Shown here in pieces: positions 25,237 to 33,857 of a stretch of DNA of 46,706 nt. Under the pieces are notes generated by a model. It ran no database searches and was not told the origin of the DNA. It was given only the letters and a program-made list of their open reading frames with translations. The stretch is taken from positions 16,766-63,471 of the forward strand of contig JAGWBX010000014.1 in the NCBI GenBank assembly GCA_021295655.1, given 5' to 3'. Each line of letters opens with the position of its first letter. Within the stretch, counting starts at the first letter, position 1. The position numbers and the translations under genes are program-made. Source of the stretch: Candidatus Latescibacterota bacterium. Its GTDB lineage: Bacteria > Latescibacterota > UBA2968 > GCA-2709665.

Positions 25237-26952
25237 GTGTATCGACATTTACGTTACTTGCGTTACAGCCTGGTCATATCACTTGCGGTGGGCGCGTGGA
25301 TGGACGCGTCCGCGTATGGTCGCGAATTTATCCGGCAGGTACGGGTAGATGGGGCGCACCTGATTTCCGCGGATCGCGTTCGAGGCTGGCTGTTGACGCG
25401 GCCCGGCATGCCCGTGGACAGCCTGCTGATTGAGAAGGATATGGCGCGAATTCTGAACGGTTATCTGACCGAGGGGTATTGGCAGGTATCCGTCGCGTTT
25501 CCCGAGGTGGAGCTGAACCGCGGGCGTGTGCGGTTTCGGATCGAGGAGGGCAGGCGGACGCTCATCGACACGGTCCGGATTTCAGGAAATGAATTCGCTG
25601 CGACGGACGCTCTGATGAACGAGATGTTTTCGCGCAGCGGGTTGCCGCTTATCAGGGAATCTCTGGAGATGGACATCGAAGCGCTCCTCAGGTTCTATGA
25701 GAACCGAGGGTATCCCTATTGTTCGCTGGCGCCGGAGGTCAGCCTGTTGCCCGGCCGCGACGCGGCGCAGGTCCGGATAGCGGTGGACGAGGGCCCCTTT
25801 GTGCGGGTGGACACGATCCGCTTCACGGGCAACCGGATCACCCGTGTCGAGACGCTGCGCAGGGAAATGCGGATGGCGCAGGGCGCGCCCTACGACCAGC
25901 GCCTGGTTGACCGGGCGCTTCGCGCGCTGAGGCGTCTTCCATTTCTGCTGGACGTGGATGACGCGTTGTTGACGACCGAACCCGACGGACGTACGGCGCT
26001 GGTGGTCTCCATCCACGAGGCCCCGGCAGGCAGGGCCGAAGGCGTCCTGGGCATTGTGCCCGCATCGGGGGACGGTGCTCAGAGCCTTACCGGTTCGTTC
26101 GCGACCACGTTCGTGAATCTGTTGGGAACAGGGAGGCGGGCAGACGCCTCCTGGTCGCGCAGCGGGAGCGGAGCCTCCGACCTGGATCTGCGCTACGTTG
26201 AACCGTGGATCCTGAGGCGACCGTTGGGCCTGGAGGCGGCGCTTCTGATGCGGCATCGGCCCGGGTTTGCCGAAAATCGCATGGGTCTCGGCGTCAGTCT
26301 GTCCACGGCCGGCGGTGCGGAAGTCCGGCTGGGTGTTTCAAGAGGCGGTGTCCTGCCGGATTCGAGCGAGTCAAACGGGTTCGTGAAAGGGCGTGTAACA
26401 TCTGTGGACGGTGCGCTCACAATTGACCGCCGGAACGACAGATGGAATCCGACGTCGGGTTCACTGTATCGCATCGGCCTCGCGTGGAGCCGCGTGACGC
26501 AGGACGGCGGCGCCGGCCGGAGGTTGCGTGCAACCGCAGACCTGCATCGATACGTGACGCTCGGAAGGCGGACGGCGTTCGCAGCGACCCTGCACGGGGC
26601 CGGCGTGGCTGACAACGGCGTCGCGCTTCCGGACGGGCCTTTGCGATTGGGAGGCGCCACTTCGATCCGAGGCTATCGGGAGGAGGCGTTTCTGGTGACC
26701 CGGGCGTTCTGGACGAATCTGGAGTTGCGCCTGATTCTGGCACGCCGGTCAAGGGCATTTCTTTTTGTCGATGCCGGCGTTCTGGGAGATGCCGCGGGTG
26801 GCGAAGGGAACGCGTTGCTCTTTCCGGTGGGATTCGGACTGGGCATGCGAACGGTATCCCGTTTCGGGACCATCGGACTGGATTACGGACTGGCAAGAAC
26901 CGACAGTCCCGGTCACGGGAAAATCCATGTCCGAATGGTGAACGACTTTTAG
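25237..26952 (+). CDS. Omp85-family outer-membrane protein (BamA/TamA-like)
   Basis: This 571-residue protein has a signal sequence, about three POTRA-type domains (residues 29-103, 109-185 and 189-262; for example FIRQVRVDGAHLISADRV and VDTIRFTGNRITRVETLRREM), then a 16-strand-type barrel from about 285. The Omp85 hallmark on the barrel's inner loop is present as GGATSIRGYREEAF (IRGY at 477-480). The chain ends in Phe, as for outer-membrane barrels. The family inserts or secretes other outer-membrane proteins. With three POTRAs it is closer in size to TamA than to BamA, which has five. The start is GTG 25237 with GAGAGGTG upstream. Its tight spacing after the large barrel gene suggests a dedicated assembly factor or secretion pore for that protein. 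Confidence 0.9.
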   Translation: MYRHLRYLRYSLVISLAVGAWMDASAYGREFIRQVRVDGAHLISADRVRGWLLTRPGMPVDSLLIEKDMARILNGYLTEGYWQVSVAFPEVELNRGRVRFRIEEGRRTLIDTVRISGNEFAATDALMNEMFSRSGLPLIRESLEMDIEALLRFYENRGYPYCSLAPEVSLLPGRDAAQVRIAVDEGPFVRVDTIRFTGNRITRVETLRREMRMAQGAPYDQRLVDRALRALRRLPFLLDVDDALLTTEPDGRTALVVSIHEAPAGRAEGVLGIVPASGDGAQSLTGSFATTFVNLLGTGRRADASWSRSGSGASDLDLRYVEPWILRRPLGLEAALLMRHRPGFAENRMGLGVSLSTAGGAEVRLGVSRGGVLPDSSESNGFVKGRVTSVDGALTIDRRNDRWNPTSGSLYRIGLAWSRVTQDGGAGRRLRATADLHRYVTLGRRTAFAATLHGAGVADNGVALPDGPLRLGGATSIRGYREEAFLVTRAFWTNLELRLILARRSRAFLFVDAGVLGDAAGGEGNALLFPVGFGLGMRTVSRFGTIGLDYGLARTDSPGHGKIHVRMVNDF

Positions 26953-26979
26953 TGTTCCGTCCCGGAGTCGGATCGGATG

Positions 26980-27016
26980 GCAGGGGCAGGTTTGAAACCT
27001 GCCCCTGCAGCTTTTT
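26980..27016 (+). terminator. Palindrome GCAGGGGCAGGTTT (copy 2) with T-run
   Basis: GCAGGGGCAGGTTT (26980-26993), one G, and AAACCTGCCCCTGC (26995-27008) form a perfect 14-pair hairpin, followed by AGCTTTTT. It lies between the convergent Omp85 and PIG-L genes and can end transcription of the plus strand. The same palindrome core occurs at 13922, so it is probably a dispersed element used as a terminator. Confidence 0.65.
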
Positions 27017-27052
27017 GAATACGAGCAGAAAAAGACGGCCCGCTTGACCCTG

Positions 27053-27868
27053 TCAAAACGGGAACAGGACGGGGACTTTTTCAGGTGGGAGGGCAGCGCC
27101 GTACTCGCAGACCTGAAAGGCCTCGGCATGGCGGATGCCGCGTCCCCGGCTTTCGCCGTAGCGATTTAACAGAAGGTCGCGGTGGCTGTTCGCAATGGCC
27201 CTGAATTGTTCCAGCCGGTGTTCCAGCCACCTTCTGCGCTGGCGGGGCGACTTCGGCACTTCGTCGAGTCTGCCGGCGTTAAAGGGTAACCATTCGTACA
27301 TCTGCGAGGTGTGACAGTGCAGCATATCGAGCTTCTTGTCGACAACGGCGTCGATGTCGATTGCGACTTCGGGCGTAAAGGGTGCGGGAAACCTGAAGTT
27401 GTCGCTCATGTAGGCGATCACCGGATTGTACGCCAGCGCGGGAACGTCCGTGCAGACGTTGGGGACGGTGACCATGTATGCGGCGTCCTGAACGAGGATG
27501 CCCGCGTACCGATGGTCCGGATGATAGTCATTCGTCCGGTGGGTGAGAATGAGGTCCGGCGTGTAGGCTCGGATCATCCGGATGACGTTCTTTCGGTTTT
27601 CCAGCGTGGGCTCAAGCTCTCCGTCGTGGTTGTCCAATACGTGATATTCGATGCCGGCCACCGCGCCTGCGGCCTGGGCTTCAGCCCTCCGCCTGCGCGC
27701 GAGCGCGATGCCGCCCAACTCCTGGTGGCCCGCGTCTCCGTTCGTCAGCGAGACGAACCGGACTTCGTGGCCAAGCGCCGCGTAGTTGATTGCAAGGCCG
27801 CCGGCCTTGATGTCGCAGTCGTCGGGATGCGCCCCGAAAACAATGATTCTGAGAGGTCGGTTCGCCAC
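27053..27868 (-). CDS. PIG-L/LmbE-family deacetylase
   Basis: The 271-residue protein belongs to the PIG-L (CE14) Zn-dependent N-deacetylases, which act on GlcNAc conjugates such as GlcNAc-PI, mycothiol/bacillithiol precursors and small glycosides. The zinc site is visible as His14-Pro-Asp-Asp17 in FGAHPDD and His116-Pro-Asp-His119 in NDYHPDH. Asp16 or Asp17 would be the catalytic base. The start is taken as GTG 27868, seven bases after the stop of the upstream gene, which fits a coupled operon; the open frame upstream to 28003 lies inside that gene. It is the last gene of the four-gene minus-strand operon. Confidence 0.88.
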   Translation of the reverse strand: MANRPLRIIVFGAHPDDCDIKAGGLAINYAALGHEVRFVSLTNGDAGHQELGGIALARRRRAEAQAAGAVAGIEYHVLDNHDGELEPTLENRKNVIRMIRAYTPDLILTHRTNDYHPDHRYAGILVQDAAYMVTVPNVCTDVPALAYNPVIAYMSDNFRFPAPFTPEVAIDIDAVVDKKLDMLHCHTSQMYEWLPFNAGRLDEVPKSPRQRRRWLEHRLEQFRAIANSHRDLLLNRYGESRGRGIRHAEAFQVCEYGAALPPEKVPVLFPF

Positions 27869-27875
27869 GGTGTAC

Positions 27876-29588
27876 TCAATTCGGATTCGGGTGGTAGACG
27901 GCTTCGATCGATACCTTCGTTCGACCTTCGGGAATGGACACGAGGCCGACGGGTTCGCGGTATCTGACGTCCGTGTCCGTACGCGTTTTTCTTCCGTCCA
28001 CAAGGAGTTCGCCGACTGACGCGCCGGCGAACTGCAGCGGAATCTGGATGCGGAGATCGGGGTGAGGCGAGCGGCCCTGCAGGTTGAATCCGAGTCTCGC
28101 GCCGTTCCATTTCACGTCGGCGAAATTCCACGAATCGCGTGCGCTCCAGAAGGCGGCCCACTGGTCGAAGGACCAGATTGGCAGGCCTTTTTCGTTTGCC
28201 TGGCTTAGCAGTTCCCGGCCCTGTTCCTCCGAAAACCTCACCCAGTTTCCCGGATGGATACAGACGCCGTAAGGTGTGTGGAAACGGGTTGTGATATCGG
28301 TGAAAATGCGCTCGAGCATCACCGAGAATACAGCCGGCGACAGCTTGTACGAATAGTCCTGCGGCCCGAACATTCCGTCGTCGATAAGATGGGTGTGTTG
28401 CTGATAGACGTTGACAAGGCGCCCGTCCGGGTGGCAGAAGCGCATGGGAAGCGCCGCACCGAAGGAGGCGTAGGGTGCGCTCTCTCTATCTCTCATATAG
28501 GTGCCCGAAAAGTAGTTGCCGTCCATTAGCACGCCCAGTTTTTCCATGACGTCCACAAGGTCCAGATAGCCGGCCCATGCCGTGCAGTGATTGCGCACGG
28601 TACGCGCGGGAATCCGGAAGGTCTCCTCAAACAGGCGTACCTGACGCTCAAATTCTGCGACCCGTTCCGGTACGGGCCGCCCATCCAGCGGGCGAAGGTT
28701 CGGATGGGGTCCAATGTCGTGGCGTCTCGCGTATCTTGCCACGTCCTCTGGCGTGGATTTCGTGTGGTCGGGGATGACATACAGGCTCATGCGTCCCCCG
28801 GCGTCGGTGACACCGTCGAATTCATCCTCGTTCGACGCCACGTCGGCGTAGTCCTCGTCGCCGGAATAGAGCAGGATGCCCGGCGCGGTGCGGGGAAGAT
28901 GGGACAGAACGGGAACCGGCGCGGGCATGTACCTGCGGGTGATGTCCACGAACAACCTGGATAGCAGGTCGGCATGGGGGATCCAACCGGCATCGTACGG
29001 ACCCGTGTGGGCGGCCATATGCGTTGGCCGCGCGCAGCCATCCCCGTTGGGAATGCGTTCGACAAGGTCAGGATCGCCCTGACGCAGCAAAAGAACGCAG
29101 CGAGGCAGGTCGAAGGCGAAGGAGATGATTCGACCGCTGCCGACGCGGGTTTCCGTAATGCCCGCGGTTTCGCCGCCATAGCGTCCCGGATGAGACAGAA
29201 AGGCCAGTGGATTCGCGGTTTCCGAAAGTTCCCACGTGTGAACCGACCCCACAACAGGAACGAATTCGCCGGCAAGGCCGCCGGTGGGATACGCGACGTT
29301 GCGCAGGCGCAGCGGTGGTTCCTTTGTGCCCCGCACCTTCAGCCCGGCCGCACGCGCAAGCGCCCTTCCCGGGAGGAAACAGAGAACCGTGCCTCCCCGG
29401 CGGGCGTAGTCGGGCAGCGTGGCTTCGTCATCATACGCCGGACACACAAGCACGGGAATATCGGCCGGTTTCAGTCCGCGTACCAGGTCGTTGGAGACAG
29501 GCGTGTAAAGCGGCAGACCCCATGTCCTGAGAATTTCCGCGATGTACGCCGAAAGTCTGGAGCGGTTTGTCATGATGCCGATCTGCAT
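27876..29588 (-). CDS. Two-part protein: GATase-like N-terminus and NodB-like deacetylase-fold domain
   Basis: The 570-residue protein is not a family I can name. Residues 1-160 look like a class I glutamine-amidotransferase-fold domain (IGIMTNRSRLSAYIAEILRTWGLP, VLVCPAYDDEATLPDYARRGGTVLCFLPG) of the kind found in beta-galactosidase trimerisation and ThuA domains; no catalytic Cys is evident. Residues about 230-480 resemble a polysaccharide-deacetylase (NodB, CE4) barrel, with LLYSGDEDYAD, the HDIGPHPNLRP pair of His residues, and YGVCIHPGNWV near the end. The final 80 residues form a beta-rich tail. No signal peptide is seen. The ATG overlaps the stop of the upstream Gfo/Idh gene (TGATG), showing translational coupling. 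It probably acts on the same carbohydrate as its neighbours. Domain calls are by eye. Confidence 0.65.
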   Translation of the reverse strand: MQIGIMTNRSRLSAYIAEILRTWGLPLYTPVSNDLVRGLKPADIPVLVCPAYDDEATLPDYARRGGTVLCFLPGRALARAAGLKVRGTKEPPLRLRNVAYPTGGLAGEFVPVVGSVHTWELSETANPLAFLSHPGRYGGETAGITETRVGSGRIISFAFDLPRCVLLLRQGDPDLVERIPNGDGCARPTHMAAHTGPYDAGWIPHADLLSRLFVDITRRYMPAPVPVLSHLPRTAPGILLYSGDEDYADVASNEDEFDGVTDAGGRMSLYVIPDHTKSTPEDVARYARRHDIGPHPNLRPLDGRPVPERVAEFERQVRLFEETFRIPARTVRNHCTAWAGYLDLVDVMEKLGVLMDGNYFSGTYMRDRESAPYASFGAALPMRFCHPDGRLVNVYQQHTHLIDDGMFGPQDYSYKLSPAVFSVMLERIFTDITTRFHTPYGVCIHPGNWVRFSEEQGRELLSQANEKGLPIWSFDQWAAFWSARDSWNFADVKWNGARLGFNLQGRSPHPDLRIQIPLQFAGASVGELLVDGRKTRTDTDVRYREPVGLVSIPEGRTKVSIEAVYHPNPN

Positions 29589-30760
29589 CAGCCTGCCTCC
29601 CGTGGCAAAACGCCTTTGGGCCTGGCGCCTGTCGGACGAAGTTCGGGCACTTTCATGGGCCGGGAGCCGTGATCGATGGAGTCCGCTGCAAGGATGGCCG
29701 GCGCGGCAGTCTCGATGGCCCGGTACACGTCGAACTCCAGGGCCGTCCCGTCGCGGACGGCGTCGCGGAACGCGGCGTGCACGTAATAGTCGGCGTCGCC
29801 GTGGCCGCTTGCGCGGGCTTCAGGCGGGGCGTCGGTGCGCTCGAAACGCCAGTCGACCTCGGCCATGTCGTGCATCTGTTCGTCGGCCAGCCACATGAGC
29901 GGTTTCCCTCTTTGCGAACGCTTCCATTCAACGCTTCCCCTTGTGCCGAGCACCTGGTACCAATGGTGACCCCGGTTGCTGGGGATTTTCTGTGTGAATC
30001 CGGCGGCCATCCGCAATATCGCATCCTTTTCGGTTTTCATCAGCGCCACCTGGATGTCGGGCTGGCCGATTTCGGGATGGGAATAACTGGGCCCGGACGT
30101 GCTCATGGCCGTCACTTCCACCACCCGGTCGTCCAGCACGCGGAGCATGGGGCTGAGTTCGTGAGGAAGGTAGTGGATGGGCGGCATTTCTTGACGCCAG
30201 GTCGGTCTCGCCCCGGGATGCTCCTCCAGTTCCTCGACCGCATGGAACGCTCCCGTATCCGGATTCTGAAAGAACTGGCGTGTACCGTAGTAGCCGATAT
30301 ACTGGCCTTCGCAGAACGTGACACGGCCCAGCCGTCCCTGCGCTACGAGGTCCCGCCATGTTTCCACGAAACCCCAGTACCTCGTCTGTTCGGCCAGATG
30401 GTAGACCAGGCCGGTGCGTTCAATCTGGGTGACGATCCGCCAGCAATCTTCCATGGTGTGGGCGGCGGGCACCTCGGAGTTCACGTGTTTGCCGGCTTCC
30501 AGGGCCATGGCCGCCAGCGCGCCCTGTTCCCTGCAGCGGACGCACAGCGCAATGGCGTCCACGTTTCCGTCCGCCAGAATGTCATCGTACGCCGTATAGG
30601 CATTGGCCGTATGGTCGAGCGCGGCGAGCGCCCGTGCGTGCAGTGCGGCGATGGGGTCGCAAACGGCCGTAATATGGTAGCCACGGAGCCGCTGGAGCAG
30701 GCGGAGCCAGTGCAGGCCCCTGTGGCCGAGGCCCACGAGGCCCACGCGGATGTCGTTCAT
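29588..30760 (-). CDS. Gfo/Idh/MocA-family oxidoreductase with altered EKP motif (SEVP)
   Basis: This 390-residue protein has the Rossmann loop GLVGLGHRGLHWL (7-19), ITAVCDP (30-36) and the family C-terminal domain. The EKP motif is changed to SEVP (Ser95-Glu96-Val97-Pro98), so the usual lysine is missing, as in the relative at 5728-6984. The two also share a His in a similar place (HYLPHELSPML here, CTHSIAPVMY there), suggesting one subfamily. It should bind NAD(P) and act on a carbohydrate. AGGGG precedes the ATG. Its stop overlaps the start of the next gene, and the MFS gene lies 146 bases upstream in the same orientation. Confidence 0.87.
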   Translation of the reverse strand: MNDIRVGLVGLGHRGLHWLRLLQRLRGYHITAVCDPIAALHARALAALDHTANAYTAYDDILADGNVDAIALCVRCREQGALAAMALEAGKHVNSEVPAAHTMEDCWRIVTQIERTGLVYHLAEQTRYWGFVETWRDLVAQGRLGRVTFCEGQYIGYYGTRQFFQNPDTGAFHAVEELEEHPGARPTWRQEMPPIHYLPHELSPMLRVLDDRVVEVTAMSTSGPSYSHPEIGQPDIQVALMKTEKDAILRMAAGFTQKIPSNRGHHWYQVLGTRGSVEWKRSQRGKPLMWLADEQMHDMAEVDWRFERTDAPPEARASGHGDADYYVHAAFRDAVRDGTALEFDVYRAIETAAPAILAADSIDHGSRPMKVPELRPTGARPKGVLPREAG

Positions 30761-30906
30761 TGGGAACCCCTGATCTGTGTCGGTTGGACGGCGGTTTCGA
30801 GGTGCGATTACAGCGGCCGCGGCAGGAATGACCCGAATATACGGATCTGGCTCGGGTGCGCAAGCGCATCCTATCTGCTGAATGGGCGTTGTCGTTCCGG
30901 TCGAAC

Positions 30907-32133
30907 CTATTCGGAATTCCGGCCGGGACCGGGATCTGATGCTCTGTGAACGAAGTACAGGCCGATGCCGCAGGCAACCGCCCCCAGGGCGAAGACCGCG
31001 CCTATCGCGAATGGCAGCGACGTGCCCCAGTCGATGAGTTTGCCGCCGCCCAGGCTTCCGGAGAGCATGCCTGCGCTCCAGGCGACGTGCGCGCTGCCCA
31101 CCACGCGGCCCTCCTCGCCCTCACGGGCGGTCAGTTGGAGAATACCGGGCATGGTGGTGGAAAGCGACCACGCGAATACGGAAGCCATAATCCCGAAGAT
31201 GTACAGTCCCGCGAGCGTGTGCGCCGTAAACGTCAGGCCTACGGCGCTGACGGCCACGAGCGAGGATGAGATGAAGACGGGTTTCCAGCGGCCGATACGA
31301 TCGACGAGGCGGCCCGTGAGCAACTGCGAGCCGCAGGCGGCAACGAGGCTGATGGCGCTGTACGTGGTGACGGACGTGTTGGTTCCGGAGACGCGAAAGA
31401 TGAGCAGCGGAATGAGCAGGGTCACGGCCCCCCAATAGCTGGTGGGCAGGTAACGGATGGCCAGCAGCAGTCGTACTTCCCGCCGGCGGCAGAGGTCGAC
31501 GAAACCCGCCAGAGAGCGCGCGGCCGATCTCTCGTTGTTTACGGGACGCGGCAGGCTGGGCAGCAGGACGAGCGACAGAACGACGATTCCCGCGGCGGTT
31601 GCGCAGGCCAGATGCCCCAGCCGACCGTATCCCAGGTTGTCGGCAATGGGACCGGCCAGAAGGTTGCCCGCTGCGCTGCCGAGCGTACTGCTCAGGAAAT
31701 ATCCGCCCGAAGCCATGCCAAGGACGCGGGCGGGAACCGAACTCAGAAGATAGCTCTGCCCGCCTGTACTGCTGAAACCGAACGTCATCCCCAGGCCGAT
31801 ACAGAGGGCCGACAGGAGATAGGGGTCGCCGGTGAGAAATATCGCGCCGGCCAGCAACGGCCCGAACTGGCCCAGGATGAACACCCGCTTGATACCGAAG
31901 GCGTCGCACAGCATGCCGGCCGGAACGGAACAGAGACCCCCCAGCATGAAGAAAAGCCCGCGCAGGCCGGCGGAAAAGAGGGGGGACCGGTCGAGGCCGG
32001 CCTCCACGTAAACAGGAAGAAGTGAGGAATAGAGGGGCGAGGAGACGAAACTGGCAAGAAAGGAAACGACGAGAAGTGCGACGAACCGGCGGTTCAGCAA
32101 CTCCTGGAGACCTGCGGAGGATGGTTCGGACAT
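30907..32133 (-). CDS. Major facilitator superfamily transporter
   Basis: The 408-residue protein has about twelve hydrophobic helices and MFS loop motifs: GMLCDAFGIKRV between helices 2 and 3, and GRLVDRIGRWKPV in the mirror position of the second half. The substrate cannot be predicted; as first gene of the operon with a dehydrogenase and two deacetylase-type proteins, a sugar derivative is a fair guess. A strong promoter with a leader of about 57 bases lies upstream (32226-32198). The ATG has no clear Shine-Dalgarno sequence. Confidence 0.87.
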   Translation of the reverse strand: MSEPSSAGLQELLNRRFVALLVVSFLASFVSSPLYSSLLPVYVEAGLDRSPLFSAGLRGLFFMLGGLCSVPAGMLCDAFGIKRVFILGQFGPLLAGAIFLTGDPYLLSALCIGLGMTFGFSSTGGQSYLLSSVPARVLGMASGGYFLSSTLGSAAGNLLAGPIADNLGYGRLGHLACATAAGIVVLSLVLLPSLPRPVNNERSAARSLAGFVDLCRRREVRLLLAIRYLPTSYWGAVTLLIPLLIFRVSGTNTSVTTYSAISLVAACGSQLLTGRLVDRIGRWKPVFISSSLVAVSAVGLTFTAHTLAGLYIFGIMASVFAWSLSTTMPGILQLTAREGEEGRVVGSAHVAWSAGMLSGSLGGGKLIDWGTSLPFAIGAVFALGAVACGIGLYFVHRASDPGPGRNSE

Positions 32134-32197
32134 TGTTGAACCGGATTATGGCAATTCACGTTCGAAAGCGCTGGACATCGAAATGCGGCGAAAACAT

Positions 32198-32226
32198 ATT
32201 ATGGACGATCACGGCCGGGATGTCAA
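32198..32226 (-). promoter_or_regulatory. Promoter of the MFS operon, TTGACA-N17-CATAAT
   Basis: On the minus strand, TTGACA (32226-32221) and CATAAT (32203-32198) are 17 bases apart. Transcription would start near 32190, upstream of the MFS gene at 32133. The divergent gap also holds an imperfect GCCTGTCTG/CAGGCAGGC hairpin near 32309-32337 on the MaoC side. Confidence 0.72.
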
Positions 32227-32410
32227 CCCCAAAGGGGATTCGGATACCCCGCGCCAGGCAGCCCGTTGATAGCGTCGTTCTGCAGGCGAAAGCCGGACGC
32301 CTGTCTGCGTGCACCGCACAGGCAGGCAGCCCGGATGGGCTTTTTCAGGGCAACCGCCGGACGGAAACGCGACCGGTAATTGAACGGGTGACGGCGGAAA
32401 GGCGTACGGT

Positions 32411-32941
32411 ATGGCGAATAGGGGAAAAAAGGTAATTCCCGGTTGGACCGGGAGGTGCTATGAGGATTTCGCCGTGGGCGACGTCTATCGGAGCCGGTTC
32501 GGGAGAACGGTGACGGAGGCCGACAACCAGCTGTTCACGCACCTGACGATGAATACCAATCCGCTTCACTTCGACGAGGAGTATGCCCGGAACACGCGGT
32601 GGGGAAAGATCCTGGTGAACAGCACGTTTACGCTCGCACTGGTGGTTGGCATGAGTGTGCCCGACGTGAGCGAACAGGCGATGGCGAATCTCGGCTGGAG
32701 CGACATCCGGCTCCCCAATCCCGTATTTGCAGGAGATACGCTCTATTGTGAAACGGAAGTGCTCGCCACGCGGGAGTCGAAGTCGTTCCCGGAAGCGGGT
32801 ATCGTAAAGGTGCGCACGCGAGGCGTGAATCAGGACGGGCGCGTCGTCATCGACCTGACGCGCAGCGTGATGATCTACAAGAAGGCGCACGCGCCGTCGG
32901 GAGATACCTTTCCCGAGATTCGCGAGGAGAAGGAAGGGTGA
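32411..32941 (+). CDS. MaoC-like dehydratase, mesaconyl/itaconyl-CoA hydratase type
   Basis: The 176-residue hot-dog-fold protein resembles the single-domain MaoC hydratases that act on branched C5 acyl-CoAs. The hydratase motif region is THLTMNTNPLHFDEEYA (44-60), with His53 as catalytic base; the usual partner Asp appears as Asn48. GKILVNSTFTLALVVGMSV, ANLGWSDIRLPNPVFAGDTLYCETEVL and VKVRTRGVNQDG are typical of the mesaconyl-CoA hydratase group as I remember it. The next gene, a CitE-like lyase, begins inside its last codon (GTGA overlap). With the CoA-transferase further on, it fits a transferase-hydratase-lyase pathway for itaconate, mesaconate or citramalate. The exact substrate is inference. 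Confidence 0.85.
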   Translation: MANRGKKVIPGWTGRCYEDFAVGDVYRSRFGRTVTEADNQLFTHLTMNTNPLHFDEEYARNTRWGKILVNSTFTLALVVGMSVPDVSEQAMANLGWSDIRLPNPVFAGDTLYCETEVLATRESKSFPEAGIVKVRTRGVNQDGRVVIDLTRSVMIYKKAHAPSGDTFPEIREEKEG

Positions 32942-33798
32942 AGGCGATGCGGTCCTGGCTGTTTGTGCCGGGGCACCGGCAGCGGATGATCGAGAAGGCA
33001 TTCGATCTGGCGTCGGACGTCGTGATCTTCGATCTGGAAGACGGCGTCCCGACGGCCGAAAAGGACGTCGCGCGCCGGCAGGTGGCTGCGGCGGTGTGTG
33101 GCGTGGCTGCAGGGGCGGCTCCGTTCGTGAGAGTTCACGCGGCAGGGTCCCCGGAACTGCACGCCGACTTGCGGGCGCTCGCCGGGGCGCGTCTGCAGGG
33201 ACTCGTGATGCCCAAGGTACGGGGTCCGAAGGATGTACTTGAGATGCACGGGTGGCTTGCCGGACACGAGAAAAAGGCGGGATTGCCCTCCGGCGCCGTC
33301 GGGCTTCTGGCGACCATTGAGAGCGCCGAAGGCCTGGTCCAGGCTCCGGCGATTGCATCCGCCACGCCCAGGCTGGCGGGACTCATGTTCGGCGCGGAGG
33401 ATTTCGCGTTGAATATGGGCCTCTTTTCGCATCCGGGTCAGGGTTTGATTGATTACGTCCGTACGGCGCTGGCGATAGCCGCGGCCAGCGGACAGATCCG
33501 GGCCATTGACAAGGTTTTTACAGCCATTCGCGATTCCGACGGGCTGGCCCGGGAAGCACGGCGGGCCCGCGACCTCGGGTTTGACGGAAAGGCCGTGATT
33601 CACCCGGATCAGATCGGCGCGGTGAATGATATCTTCAGTCCGACGCGGGACGAGGTGACGCTGGCCAGGAGGATCGTCACGGCCTTTGAACGCCACGCGG
33701 ACGACGGCGCCGCAGCCGTGGACGGCCGGATGGTCGACAGACCGGTGCTGGAACAGGCTCAACGGGTTCTGGCCCGCCACGGGGAGGAACGCGCGTAG
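32938..33798 (+). CDS. CitE-like CoA-ester lyase (HpcH/HpaI aldolase family)
   Basis: This 286-residue TIM-barrel protein has the CitE-like pattern: RSWLFVPGHRQRM at the start, VIFDLEDGVP with a metal-associated Glu-Asp, LLATIESAEG, and MFGAEDFALNMG near the active site. Stand-alone members cleave malyl-, methylmalyl- or citramalyl-CoA to an acyl-CoA plus glyoxylate or pyruvate. It starts at GTG 32938, overlapping the stop of the hydratase gene by four bases, with AAGGAAGG as ribosome site; ATG 32947 is also possible. The product of the upstream hydratase would be its natural substrate, for example citramalyl-CoA to acetyl-CoA and pyruvate. Confidence 0.88.
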   Translation: MKAMRSWLFVPGHRQRMIEKAFDLASDVVIFDLEDGVPTAEKDVARRQVAAAVCGVAAGAAPFVRVHAAGSPELHADLRALAGARLQGLVMPKVRGPKDVLEMHGWLAGHEKKAGLPSGAVGLLATIESAEGLVQAPAIASATPRLAGLMFGAEDFALNMGLFSHPGQGLIDYVRTALAIAAASGQIRAIDKVFTAIRDSDGLAREARRARDLGFDGKAVIHPDQIGAVNDIFSPTRDEVTLARRIVTAFERHADDGAAAVDGRMVDRPVLEQAQRVLARHGEERA

Positions 33799-33857
33799 AG
33801 CGGACCGGCCGGCAGACTTTCCGTGAGGCACACGGTGTTCGCGATCGCTCGCGGCAG

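Noticed and set aside
29669..30949. Long plus-strand frame (426 codons) opposite the second Gfo/Idh gene
   Set aside because: It is a codon-bias shadow of 29588-30760, with no recognisable domain or ribosome site.
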